Positions 38,990 to 51,071 of a stretch of 64,000 bases of DNA are shown in pieces. The DNA comes from Aquilaria yunnanensis. Its lineage: Eukaryota > Streptophyta > Magnoliopsida > Malvales > Thymelaeaceae. The position numbers and the translations under genes were made by a program. Every line of letters begins with the position of its first letter. Within the stretch, counting starts at the first letter, position 1. The notes beneath the pieces were generated by a model, which searched no databases, was not told where the DNA came from, and saw nothing but the letters and a program-made list of their open reading frames with translations. The stretch spans positions 38,052,492-38,116,491 of the forward strand of contig CM077600.1 in assembly GCA_039654915.1 (NCBI GenBank), written 5' to 3'.

Positions 38990-39697
38990 TCCGGAGCAAC
39001 CAAAACATGAGTAATTCAATTATTGAGATTACCTCAGTTCATTTCTCACTTTTAAAAATCGTATTTTTATTTTAAATTTGTTTTACATTTGAATTTAATG
39101 TCATTTTCTTAAACTTAGAAATAAAACATGACAAGGGATAAATAAGAAATTTATCGTAAAGTCTGCATTAAAAGATCCTTATCGAGTAAATCATGCGTTA
39201 AAGTCAACTGAATTAGATAAAACTTGCTAGTTTCATTGCCTCACTGGGATGATCGCCTCGTATTGAAATCAACACCCATGGTATGGTAGAACCATTCAAT
39301 GAATAATTGATGTTGACACTTTGTCATATGACGGTTAGAATGAGATTGCCGACATTGCCATCAAATGCTTTCAACTTCTAAATAATTAATGTGAAACCAA
39401 CAGTTTCCAATCACCTTTCAAAATAAAACATAGAAGAATTGGAGTAGGAACTTGAATAATCCGTACTATATCCTTGAAAGTTAGAGGCTAGAATGCAGAT
39501 TTAATGTTGTTTGAAACTTATATCACATTTATTTAACCACCATTTCAGTAACGTTTTGTAGAAATTATTAATGATGTTCCACAACCAGACTTATAAGCAA
39601 TTTGATATATAAGTTCAATGAGCTATTATGAACAAGCTCACAAACGGCTATAGTGGGTCCCTTACAATTTTAAATTTTTTTATGTAAAAATTAAGTA

Positions 39698-41292
39698 TCT
39701 ATATTATATATATAAAGGAGAAAGCTAGACAATAAGTTGAAATCATTAATTATAGAGCTTCTTTAATCTTTATAAAGTTTTTGCACTCACTTTTTAATAT
39801 CAAAATATTTTAGGAATATTTTAACTACACTCTATTATTTAGATTTTTATTGTATTGACATCTTCATGAATTTTTGTTAAGTTATAATTTAGTCATCATC
39901 TTCTATTTCTACTCATCTTAAACATAATTCCATATATTAAAATACATCAATGGATTTATAGTTAATCATTTATTTACATAGCCTGTCAATTTAATGATTG
40001 CTATAATTGAAATCTTTTTGGGTTTTTTCTAGAGTTATTGTAACTGATTAGAGTATTATGGTAGTAATTCTATTATAATTATTTATTATTTTATTTAATG
40101 TTTCAGTTACTAACATTTATTAGGCAATAATTTTGATCTACTAATCATGCCAAATTTATACAACCTATACAATAGATTGGAATAATTAATTATAGAGCTT
40201 CTATGATCTTTATAATGTCTTTTGACACACTCTTCAATACCAAAATATTTTAGGGATTTTTAACTACACTCTATTATTTAGATTTTTATTGCATTGCCAC
40301 CCTTATTTGTTAAGTTATAATTTGGTCCTCATCTTCTATTTTTACCCATCTTAAACATAATTCTACCTACTAAAGTACACCAATGGATTTACAGTTAATC
40401 ATTTATTCGCATGTCCTATCAGTTTAATGATTAATATAATTGAACTCTTTATGGAATTTTTCTAGAGTTATTGTAACAAACAAGAGTATTATGGTAGTAA
40501 TTTTATTATAATTATTTATTATTTTATTTAATATTTTGGTTACTAGCATTTATTATGTAATAATTTTGATCCACTAATGATGCCAAATTTATACATTAAA
40601 TGTGTGGTTCAATTCTTTAAACTAAAATTAATTACATAGAAACTAGAGAAAAACAATTAGTATAAATAAGCCTAACCTTGTAAGCTAAAGGAATAAATAA
40701 AATATTTTCAAGTCTATATGATATCGAAATGGTTATGCTTTGGATAAACCTAGACAATAGGTTGGAATAACTTCTTTGATCTCTTCAAGACCAAAATATT
40801 TTAGGGATCTTTTAACTACACTCTATTATTTAGATTTTTATTGCATTGACACTCTCATGAATCTTTGTTAAGTTATAATTTGGTTCTCATCTTCTATTTC
40901 CAATCATCTTGAACATAATTCTACATATTAAAGTACACAAATAGATTTATAGTTAATCATTTATGCACATGACCTGTCAGTTTAATGATTGATATAATTG
41001 AGCTGTTTTTCTAAAGTTATTGTAACCAATTAGAGAATTATGGTAATAATTCTATTATAATTATTTATTATTTTATTTAATGTTTTTGTTACTAACATTT
41101 ATTAGACAATAACTTTGATCCACTAATTATGCCAAATTTATACATTGAATGTGTAATTAAATTCTTTAAACTAAAATTAATTTCATAGTAATTAGAGAAA
41201 AACAATTAGTATAAATTAACCTAACCTTATAACCTAGAGGAAGGAACAAAAAGCTTTCAAGTCTATATGATGCCAAAATGGTTATGCTTTGG
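39698..41292. repeat. Three diverged tandem copies, possible Helitron-derived sequence
   Basis: The words CAAAATATTTTAGG, ACACTCTATTATTTAGATTT, TTAAGTTATAATTTRGT and TATTATTTTATTTAATRTTT recur in order in three copies, with anchors at about 39801, 40241 and 40792. Copies 2 and 3 share the longer ending TATACATTRAATGTG to TTTCAAGTCTATATGAT. The block begins A/TCTATATTATATATATAAAG, which resembles a Helitron 5' end, but no CTRR-type 3' hairpin was found. Non-coding. Confidence 0.7.
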
Positions 41293-41863
41293 ATATATAA
41301 CTTTAGGTAATTCTAATTATATCCACAATTATTTCTCTTATTTTATTTTTTAATTAAAAGAAAGTTCCCATATTATGTAATACTTGTATCATTTTTTTAT
41401 TAGTGGAGATGGATTCATACTTTTTCTATGCAATAGTTTCAATTGTTTTGTAAAATGGTTTTAGATATAGTTAAATGTAATTAATTGTGTTAGTTTTAAT
41501 TTTAATACGTTATTCTTTTCTATTTTGTAGCTAAAAAAATAATCTATTGTTATAATTTCCATTTTCCTTTTAATTCTTTTTTAATACTAACAACTAATTC
41601 AAGTAATTTTTCTATTAAATGCTTGTTATTATAAAAATATAAAATATAAAATATCATCTCAACCGTACAAAATTTATTTTCCTTATAAGTTTAATACTCT
41701 ATTTTTATATGGTTTTTGGAAAACTTAAGAAAGAAAAATGTTGAAGATTGAACTCACTTTTTAGATTTTAAATATATCATTATTATTTAACTGTTATATT
41801 AATTCATTTATAAAAAATTAAAAATAACTAAATTTTATTAAATGTATAAAATATAGATTTATT
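41293..41863. other. AT-rich intergenic DNA; nothing recognised
   Basis: No gene or organised repeat was seen. Confidence 0.55.
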
Positions 41864-41872
41864 TCCAATCCC

Positions 41873-43628
41873 AGCAAAGGGGGCAAAAATGACAATCATC
41901 TTATCGTGATGGGACATGTCAACAACTAAAGTATTTTTGGAGGCAAATCACCCACTGACGTTTTTGCGAGGTGCAAATAAGCTACTACCGTTAAACACAT
42001 CCATTTATGGGTTGATGTGGTCCAGTTTGATGACATATACCTAGATGAACGTGAATCAGATTAAATGTGCAAAACATTGTCCTTTTATTTTTTTATTCCC
42101 ACAAACTCCTTTACCTAACCAAATTCCATCGCCCAGCCAAAATGCCACGAGACAAAGTTTAAAGAAAAGGGATTGCACTCAATTCGAATTTATGCACTCA
42201 ACAGGCAAGGGTAAGGGTTTAGGGAGTGGGCACCAACATCACAAAGGGGAATATCAACCATTAAGACACTTTGCAATGAAAGGCATAAACCAGAAAGTCA
42301 TATCCACACATAAGGATGTACACCAAGGTTTCAAAATCATGCCTTAATTAACTCCACATGCAAACACAAACCAAGCAAAACTTATATAACAAGCTAAAAC
42401 TTAAACCAAAACTTTGCCAATGCAAGGCTTAGATTTCTTTTTATAAGATAGTACATAAAGGAGCAGGAACTATTATTGTAAAGGAACAATAACTATTTAT
42501 TTAATAGTCTAGGCAGGGGATATATGAAATTCACAATTTCAGACTACGCAAAAGCAATTGCCCTAAATTCTATTAGCAGACGAATCATGTTCAACTTCAT
42601 AATTCACACTAAGCAGAAGCTATTAAGCCATAATCTTTTAGTAGAGAAACCAATTTCTCTTCATTGTGCATGGCCTTTGTATTGTCACAGCCACCGAAAC
42701 CTTTGACAAATCCAAAATTATGCAAATAGAAACATCATAGTAGCGAAACTGAAACCTCAAGCAGTAAACTACAGTTTTTAAGCGAACTGTCTAACTTTTT
42801 CCTGATAAAAGATATTTCAAATATGAAATTAGCAGTAAGTCACAAATCATTTTAACTAGCTTTTTGAAAATTTTCAACTCAAAATAACAAGATTTGCCTA
42901 GAAGTCAATATTGGGTCAAACTTTACAATGTTGCCATTTAACTGCAGAATTTCCAGCATTTTAATTACAGAATTCTGCAATGCATAGCTTGCATCTTTTA
43001 CTCTACTAAATTGATGAAAAACTCTCGTAAATAGCTTTGTACTCATACTTAAGGTTACAAGGCACATCAATTATCAACAGACTTGTAACTTCAACACATA
43101 ACATTATAAGGCACATCCATCATCAACAGACTTGTACCTTCAACACATAAACACACCCAATTCAGATTTCTAGTTTAACAGTTACACATATAGCTAGCTT
43201 TCTTTATAGTTGCCTTGATGAACTCGTTGCACACTAGAAATGAGTAATGATTATGTGTTCTATAGTTCCAATTGCTTTTGCAAGTTGCAATCGGTATTAA
43301 AACATCTCCAAATGTTGGCAACCCTAAACCCCTTATAAATTCCCCAATTTTTCTCATCTAACTCCTATATCGGCAATTGTTGCTCTTATGTGGTTGGTTA
43401 TTTTGCTCATATCTGTTAGTTTAGGATCATTCCAACAGAATATTCATTTCACAAGTAGAATATTCTTTTTGCCAAGCCTTTTTGTGGGTGCTTTGTACCT
43501 TTACTAAAACATTAGTGGCCTATTAGCATCCTTCGCAAAAATTAGTGGGTGAATTGCCTATAAAAATACCTTAGTGGGTAATTTATTTCCTCATTATAAG
43601 ATGAGTGGCATTTTTGCCCTTTTTGCCT
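41873..43628. mobile_element. MULE-like element with about 130-bp TIRs
   Basis: The left arm (AGCAAAGGGGGCAAAAATG, CTCATCTTA-like block, AAATCACCCACTGACG, TTTTTGCGAGG) is matched inverted by the right arm (AGGCAAAAAGGGCAAAAATG, CACTCATCTTATAATGAGG, AATTCACCCACTAATT, TTTTTGCGAAGG). Flanking 9-bp repeats TCCAATCCC (41864-41872) and TTCAATCCC (43629-43637) agree at 8 of 9. No transposase was recognised in the 1.5-kb interior, which may hold captured DNA of unknown origin. The longest frame (42045-42347) looks like no known protein. Confidence 0.75.
43061..43158. repeat. 49-bp direct duplication
   Basis: GGCACATC..ATCAACAGACTTGTA.CTTCAACACATAA occurs twice with a 49-bp period inside the MULE-like element. 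Confidence 0.85.
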
Positions 43629-43849
43629 TTCAATCCCTTACATATTATTATTAATATAAAAAATAATTAGGTCACTATATATACATTTAGAATATATAAA
43701 AAAAATAAAGTTGTACATCATACGGGCAAAAGAACTAGTTTAGAAAAAATCCAATGTTATTATAAGAGGACTTCATTGATAAACAAATGAAACTTGGACT
43801 AAGATTAAAGTGAAATTATAAGTTTATTTAATAAAAATTTAAGAGTTAC

Positions 43850-44060
43850 CTTAACAATTATATCTTAAACTTATAAAAGAGAATCTTAATCATAGATAAG
43901 TGCATCTTAAAATTAGATAACTGTATAACTGAAATAAACATATAATTAAAACAAAATAAATATGCCTTAAATTTAGACAAGATAATTTTCATTTTGAACA
44001 AATAAATGTCAGAACTAGACAACAAATCATGCTGCAATACTAAACAATGAATTTGAAGTA
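43850..44060 (-). repeat. Degenerate minisatellite, inverted relative to 58250-58830
   Basis: Words such as ATCTTAAA, TAGATAA, CATATAATTAAA and TAGACAA recur at roughly 20-30 bp intervals. They are the inverse of the TTTAAGAT, TTATCTA, TTTAATTATATG and TTGTCTA words in the larger array at 58250-58830. Confidence 0.5.
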
Positions 44061-44383
44061 AAACCTCAGACAAAACAAAAGCTCTTCACTTGGAATTTAA
44101 TCAGATACACACAACCTATTTTTTTTAATTGAAAAATCTAGAATGGTTTTGTTTTCCCAAATATGTATGCACAAAGTTGTTGTTGTCACTATTATTAATT
44201 TGTTTTTGATAAAAAAATGTTTCATTCCAATAAAAAATGAGTCAAATGGTATTTTATAAACTAATAACGATATAAAACTTTAAGGAATAACAGAAATATA
44301 AAACTGGTTAATGAAGAGCCACTCATTCCTGTGACACATAATAAGATGAATAGAATTGGATCGAGTTCGACCTTTCATGTAAC

Positions 44384-44909
44384 TAGGGGTGATCAGAATT
44401 CGGTTCAAACAAAAAAAAATGAAATAACTTGGAAATTCGGTTCGGTTAATTCGGTAATTCGGTTCGGTTTCGGTTAAAACCGAATAACAAAAATTTCAGT
44501 TTCAGTTTGGTTTCGGTTAATTCGATAACCAAAGTAACCGAAATTTTTTATACCTGATTTTTTAAAAAAAGTTTTCATGAACAATGAAGCTACCAAGTAA
44601 CCCAAATTAGCTTGGATTCTTATTTTTTTTTTTCTTTCCATGGACAATGAATCTTCTATATTGAATGGAACTTGAAAAGAAAAACGATGTCTCTCTTTCA
44701 CTTTCATTTCATCTCTTATAGAATTTCACTCTCATTTTTTCTGGTTAATTCGGTTTGAACCAAACCGAACAGAAATATTTCAGTTCAGTTTGAATTCAAT
44801 TTTATAGACTAACTCGGTTAATTCGGTTTCTTATCATCCAAAATCGAAAACCTAATAAACTGACTAATTTGGTTCGGTTTAAACTGAAAAAACTGAATAA
44901 TCACCTCTA
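44384..44909. mobile_element. Non-autonomous hAT-type element, 526 bp
   Basis: The left end is TAGGGGTGATCAGAATTCGG and the inverted right end TAGAGGTGATTATTCAGTTT. Flanking 8-bp repeats are CATGTAAC (44376-44383) and CATGGAAC (44910-44917), 7 of 8 identical. Subterminal regions are full of TTCGGTT and AACCGAA words in both orientations. No transposase. Confidence 0.85.
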
Positions 44910-45119
44910 CATGGAACATAGAACAAATTTGGAATATAAATAACTCAAAAATAATTGGAATAAAGCCTAGATAGAAAATGACTAAATTGTCCAAACGAAG
45001 AATATAGGATCCGACTAAATAAAAGGCGGATCAACCTACTAATAGTATATCAACCAACATGAAGTCTAATGTAAATAAAAAGATTAAAAAAAATCCAATG
45101 CCATGACCCAACCTATTGT

Positions 45120-45776
45120 TACTACAAGGAAAAGGTGATAAAGCAACCGAAAAGGGTGACTGAATTCAGTCGGCCCTTTAATCATTAGTTGGTGGACTTC
45201 ACCTTTTGAGCAACTAAAAAGCGAATTAAATTTTCAGTCACAAACTACAAAATTCAAAAGCAAATCATAAACTAGAGGAAATTTGAAGTTTTAGTAACAA
45301 TAGTGGCTACAGTAAGTTATAAACAATAACAAGGCTCTTAGCATTAAAAATAAAGCAAAGCACACTACTTGAGGCTAAAAAAGAAAGGTAATGTGGCATA
45401 TAAGATGAAAACCAACACTCAATAGAGGAGATGATTAATGACTGGGTTCTTGAGATTGGTGAGTAGCTAGAGGAGATATAAAGAACAAATGAATAAATAG
45501 GTTATCTCTACCAATTAAAATAAAAAAAAAATCAACATAATGAAGGATGCATGTTAATCACACACGTTAGGGCTCTACCCAATAGAAGCAAGTGAGCTTT
45601 TCAATTATTTCTTTCTATCGCTTTTGAGTTGCTCATCACTAACGAGTAGGAAAAAAGCAGTTGATAAATGTATTTGAAAATGTCTCATCATCGATATTTA
45701 TTATTTTTCATTGTCTGGCGTCTGCTTAACCCACTAACAAAAAAAAATAAATCATCCAAATGTCTTTATTGTAGTG
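45120..45776. mobile_element. Non-autonomous CACTA-like element
   Basis: The left end TACTACAAGGAAAAGG differs by one base from a CACTACAAG start. The right end TCTTTATTGTAGTG reads CACTACAATAAAGA inverted. The candidate 3-bp flanks (TGT, CGC) do not match, so the call rests on the ends alone. It belongs to a different CACTA family from 2426-9929. Confidence 0.5.
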
Positions 45777-45779
45777 CGC

Positions 45780-46756
45780 ATTAGAAAAACCAAACAATGC
45801 TCTTACTAATGGTAATGTAAAAGAAGAGGAAAAATAAACTGTGAAAAAATATATAATGGTAGTTTATTAGGTGGAATAAGAACAGTAATCAACTTGTCAG
45901 ACTTGAAATTAGAATCCCACAAGAGAAAACAGATGAGGAAGGATGACTAGAGTTTTTCGCTATTATTATTATTTTGGTAAACGGTATAAAGGTTAAAGAG
46001 TAGTTGAAAATTGATGGTTCATTTTGAATTAATTTTAATATATTATTGTGTATTATTTTGTATAAAGTGATTATTTGCCTCTCAATTATTGAAACTTTAC
46101 TTTAGAAAGTTTAAAAAATAATGTTAAAATATTTTTAGTGAAAAAAAAATTATTCATTTCTATTTTTTATTTTAAGATTAGATATATTAAAAAAATATCG
46201 GTGACAAAAAAAATCATTATCAATCAAGAGTGCGTCTTCCAGGAAACAAAACTAATGTAATCTGACCAGTATTAATTATCAGTATGATAAACAAAATTCA
46301 TAAATTTTATCATTTTAGCATAAATAATCAACATTGGAAAAGGTTGTCAATGAAATTTCAACGGTCTTTTTATATACAACTAATAAGGGAAGGCAATGGG
46401 AGAAATGGGAAATGAGGGAAAGGATAAAAGAGAGGTGAAAAAAACACATAGAGGAGGGAAATTGAGGGATAATAACCCATCCTCCCTCTTTATTTCCTCC
46501 TATCTAAACAAGGGAATCAAACTAATTTTTCTTCCCTCCTCTTCCCCCAAACAAAACAGGCTGAAAGTTCAAAGTGGATTTGTTTCTTATTAATTTCATA
46601 TATATCGATTGAAATGAAAAGAAATGTGACAAGACCAAGGTGGAAAAAAGAAATGAGAAGGCAACAACTTTAAATTAATCTTTATGATTACCTAAAATCT
46701 CATAGTTTAACATAATAGCTAAAAGTTTAAAGGAATATGGAAAGGTAAAAGAGTTT
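45780..46756. other. AT-rich intergenic DNA; nothing recognised
   Basis: Only short low-complexity frames. No repeat with clear ends. Confidence 0.55.
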
Positions 46757-46765
46757 GAATTTTTA

Positions 46766-48002
46766 TGGGTAAATTATGTCCGTGACCCCTAACTTTAATT
46801 ATTGTACCATTTTAGGCTCTAATCTCAATTTTGTACACGAAAAATATCCAATCTCATTTAAGTGTTCCCTTTTTTACATTTTGTAGATGAAAAATGTTAA
46901 TATAGATGGAAAACATGACGTGGCATGCCAACATGAATAATTTGCCATTGTGACACATTCGCCACATTAGAGTTAGCCTGCAATTGACAACATAAAAAAT
47001 TTAAGGTCTATGTTACAAAAAATAAAGAAATCTAAGACCAATATGGGGTTAGCCCAAAATCAAACATATGCCTAGAATCCGGCAACCCTTCCTCCTCCAT
47101 TCTCGCTACCTTCAGCCCCCCTTCACCGCGTCCATGCTTGGCCTATCAGTCGCCTCTAGCCTTTTCCTTCAAGCTCGGCCACATCTGCCCTTCACCTCCC
47201 TTCCCCCATCGTTCCCTCATCCCCCATGCTCGGTCCACAAATCGATAAATAGATTCGCCTTTCCCTCACCCCTCGTGCTCCTCCTTCCAATGCTCCTTCA
47301 TCCCCCACTCGATTTGCATCAACACTGAGCCCACTCAATCCGTGAATGCCGGAGATGCAATCAACCAGCGATAAGAACGGTTTCGGGCAAATGACAGAAA
47401 AGACGAATTAGTCCACTGAGGTCAGTTAGAGAGGATGATATCGGTGTCACAGCCGAAGAGGGAGACATAGGTGGAGTTCAAGGGCTGAGATCGGCTGAAA
47501 TTGAGGGAGATTGATGGAACAAACGAAGGGAGGAGGGGGGAGGAAACGTGGATGAGGTCGAGCTCAAATGTTGTAAGGGATTGCTGGAGGCGATGGGGGG
47601 AAAGAGGAATAGGGCCCAAATGGATTTGAGCCCTCGTGTTCCGGCGACTAGGGCCTAGAAGCGTCAGCCAATAGTGGCGAAGCCTTAGGGGTGGCAGTAA
47701 TAGGTGGGAAAGTTTAGGATTTCTCGGGATGAGGGTGGTGAGATGAAGGACTGGAGGATGCAGTTTTACCTTTTTTTAAGAAAACTTAAGGTTTTGCTAA
47801 TTGATTTATTGTACCAGCATGTCAAAATTGTCCACACTAGCATGCCACATGACATTTTTCATCCACACTAATGTTTTCTATCTACAAAAGGTTTAAAATT
47901 GAACGCTTAAAGGATGTTAGGGATTTTTCATGTATAAAATCGAGGTTAGAGTATAAAATGATACAATAACTAAATATTAAGAGCCACGGATGCAATTTAC
48001 CT
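46766..48002. mobile_element. MULE-like element with about 200-bp TIRs and GC-rich cargo
   Basis: The left arm (TGGGTAAATTATGTCCGTG, TTGTACCATTTTA, GTGTTCCC, GTAGATGAAAAATGTTAATA, CATGACGTGGCATGC) is mirrored by the right arm ending GCAATTTACCT (CCACGGATGC, ATGATACAAT, ATCTACAAAAG, GCATGCCACATGAC). Flanks GAATTTTTA (46757-46765) and GAACTTTGA (48003-48011) agree at 7 of 9. The middle (about 47060-47760) is visibly GC-richer, as in Pack-MULE cargo, but no protein family could be recognised. Confidence 0.7.
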
Positions 48003-48104
48003 GAACTTTGATATTAATGTGCGAAAATTACAAAAAGTTTCATGAGGTTTGCTTGAACTTACAATTTTGTCCTCCTTGTTTTAAATACAAATACTTATAC
48101 TTAC

Positions 48105-48947
48105 TAGGGGTGAAAAGGGGCCGTGCTTTTTTCAGGTAGCTCGAGCTCGAGCTTGAGTTTTCCCTAAGAGCTACTGACCCACGCAACCAATCAGCCACCA
48201 CGGCACCACCAAGATCAATGGCGGCAAGCACAACAACGATACCAAAGATCGACGATGATCTCCACCGATTTTGCGAAGATAGCCGGCCTTCCATTGGCCA
48301 CGTCTCTGTTTTCAGTGATGGAAACAGACATTCCCCGATCTATTGATACCACATTCGTTTTTCTAGCCTCTCCCACTTGAAATTAGAACCACACACTCCG
48401 AATAGCTTCCACCTTGTGACACCGCCAACAATCGCAGCTCCGATTGCACAGTCGACTCGGGAATCAGTTGCATCTTCCAATCGCAAATTCTAATTGCAGA
48501 TTCTTAGGTCTTGTGGCACTAGGACTGGTTGAGGGATGAAGCTGAGGCTGTCTTCCTAAGCCCAAAAGTCGACGCGACAACAGATGACAGATTGCAGTGG
48601 CTCAATCGACGTATTGAGGAAGATAATGGCTCATTTGTTGAATTTACAAAATCATGGTACAATAGCAAAAGATTAAAAAGTTTGGGACAGGTTATAATTT
48701 TTTGCTTCTCTCATTATCTATGTAAAAAATTACATATTTCATCCCCATATTTTATCTAAATTATAATTATGATACCTCAAGATTTATATGTGTCATTTGA
48801 GCATGACAAGCTTTCGGGCCGAGCTCAAGCCTGAAAAAATTAGGTTTAAGTGATTCGAGCTCGAGTAGTACTGAACTTCAAAGGAGCCGAGCCCGACGAG
48901 CTCGAGCTTAGTGGGCTCGGGCTCGGTTTGACCCATTTTCACCCCCA
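48105..48947. mobile_element. hAT-type element nested in the outer MULE
   Basis: The left end is TAGGGGTGAAAAGGGG and the inverted right end TGGGGGTGAAAATGGG. CTCGAGCTCGAGC-type words lie just inside both ends. ACTTAC occurs on both flanks (48099-48104 and 48947-48952), consistent with a degraded target duplication. The uninterrupted arm at 28064-28290 serves as a paralogous empty site. A related fragment is at 17830-18290. Confidence 0.7.
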
Positions 48948-50049
48948 CTTACCACCTCCGAAGTTAAAATATACCGTTATTCACTATTATCATAAAAAAG
49001 AGAAAATGTTTGACTTTGCCCTCCCACTTTTCTTTCATAAAACCTTTGCCCCCAACTACTAAAACCTTTTCAAATTAAACCAATTAATCTGAAAAAAAAT
49101 AATAATCAAACATATTAAAAGAAAAAAGAAACCCCTATTCATCGGTTTCATCTGAAACAAAACCTTTTCACTCGAAACCCTATCACAATTGCCAGTGGCT
49201 GTCGACAATCATTCTTCTATGTGGCACGGCCTCCTTCCCTACCCTTTTCTTTTCTCAGTCCCTGTTCCAATTATTGTTAATCGTCTCTCTGATCAACAAA
49301 CCAGAGCATTGATCGAATCTCAAAGGGAAGAGCATCTGACGAGTGTGGCAATATGGCGACGGCGACGAGGAGCCATTCCATGGCTAGGGGAGGTGGTCTT
49401 CCGGTCTCTCGATTGAACGATGGTGATGGGCGAGGCTGGGAATTTGATACGGAAGGAAAGAGAGAGGTGGATGGGTCATCGCTGGGAATTTGAGGCGATC
49501 GACCGAGAGAGCGGACGGGTTGTGGCTGGGAATTTGAGGCGGAAGAAAAGAGAGAAGTTGCAGTGAAACAGGTTGCTATGGCGATGGAAGGCTGGGCCAA
49601 GCCGCTAGGCTAATTCCCGACATCTGGCTGGGTCAGAGAAATCCAGAAATCGGGGGGCAAAGAGTCGGGGAAGCAGCTGAAATTGTCTTTTGGATTTTGT
49701 TATTGCTGGAATTGGAGAAGCCGCTGAGATGGATCTTCGCGTTTCCAAACTTGTGTGAGAGATTGCAGCGGCCTTCTCCTTTGTTTCTCTTCGGCTAGCG
49801 ACAATGGTGGACATGGTTGCGACAAGATGTAGAACGGCTGGGACGTGTGCACTTTTAATTTTTGAATCGTAGCAATATTAGATGTTTTGGGTGGTTTTAA
49901 TTCTGGTTTTTGTTTTTTTTTGTTTTATTTTATTATTTTTTTTTTGGGGGAAGAAGTCATCTTTAGATATCACTGGGGCTCTGACCAGTTTTTCCAGTTG
50001 GGCAATGATGGAAAAGAGAAGCGAGAGGGCCAAGAAGATGAGTTGCATG

Positions 50050-50205
50050 TAGGGATGTCAACGGATATTCGACTAAATCTTATCCGACGGATAGAATTTT
50101 TTTTATAATTAAATGGATTTGGAGCGGATTTGGGTTTTTTTTTTTTGTACCCATCGGATGTGGATAGGATATGGGTTTAGGTCCATCTGCCCCATATCCT
50201 ACCCG

Positions 50206-50257
<52 letters not shown>

Positions 50258-50936
50258 CACACACATACACAGTAATTACAAGAAAAATTAATTCGGTTAA
50301 ATGAGTACAATTGTAGCTGAACTTTGCATGTTGAAATGACCGATTCATTCACACACACACACACACATATACATATAAGGGTAATATAGTTTGAACATAT
50401 ATACAGAATCATTCACATATATATATATATTTTCTATAAACTCGTTCTTGTTTCCTTCGTATTTAAACATTCTGAGGAGTTGCATTAGTGCGTCAAAGAT
50501 TTCTGTAAGTATCATCTTGATTTGTCAATTCAAGGATGGTGCAAGTTGCAACCATATGTTTAACTTAGCGGATTGTATCGTATGAGTACTAGACATTGTA
50601 GTTGGATTTAGTTATATCAGCGTGTTTAAGTTATCTGACTGTTGCACTTCATTATGTGTCTCTTATTGTTGATATTTGTTTTGCTAGATGATCAATTTTA
50701 ATATTTTTTAATTATGGTATTCTGTTATAAAATTATTATTATTTATTATGATAGATAGCATGCAGCAGGTTGGTGGATTTTATCCAAATCCTACCCGCCT
50801 TAAAATGGGTAGGATATGGATGTTAAAATTGTAAAACCGATGGATGGTGGATAGGATATGGATTGAATATCCAACATGATAGATAGGATATGGGTTTAGT
50901 ATCATCCTACCCAAATCCTATCCATTGTCATCCCTA
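50050..50936. mobile_element. hAT-type element nested in the outer MULE, 887 bp
   Basis: The left end is TAGGGATGTCAACGGATATT and the inverted right end TAGGGATGACAATGGATAGG. Flanking 8-bp repeats are GTTGCATG (50042-50049) and GTTGCATA (50937-50944). Subterminal ATCCTACCC/GGGTAGGAT words match the 28687-29398 element, so both belong to one family. The interior carries (TA)n at about 50211-50248 and (CA)n tracts. Confidence 0.85.
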
Positions 50937-51071
50937 GTTGCATAGGTTGGGAAAAAGTGTTTTCGGCTTTAGATGCATAAATTTAGGGGGCAAAGTTTCT
51001 AAGTCAGAAAATTAAAAGGACAAAGTTAGGCATTCTTACTTTTCATTCATAACAGTATTTACTTTGGGAAT

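Noticed and set aside
42045..42347. 100-codon open frame in the MULE-like element
   Set aside because: Composition is unremarkable, it has no family resemblance, and it overlaps the TIR inner edge. It is not supported as a gene.
47068..47328. Pro/Leu-rich open frame in the 46766-48002 element
   Set aside because: Low-complexity and pyrimidine-driven, with no domain. Kept only as possible cargo.
49277..49814. Ser/Pro-rich frames in the GC-rich middle of the outer nested element
   Set aside because: They come from repeated GGCTGGGAATTTGA-type units. They could be captured genic DNA but no protein is recognisable.
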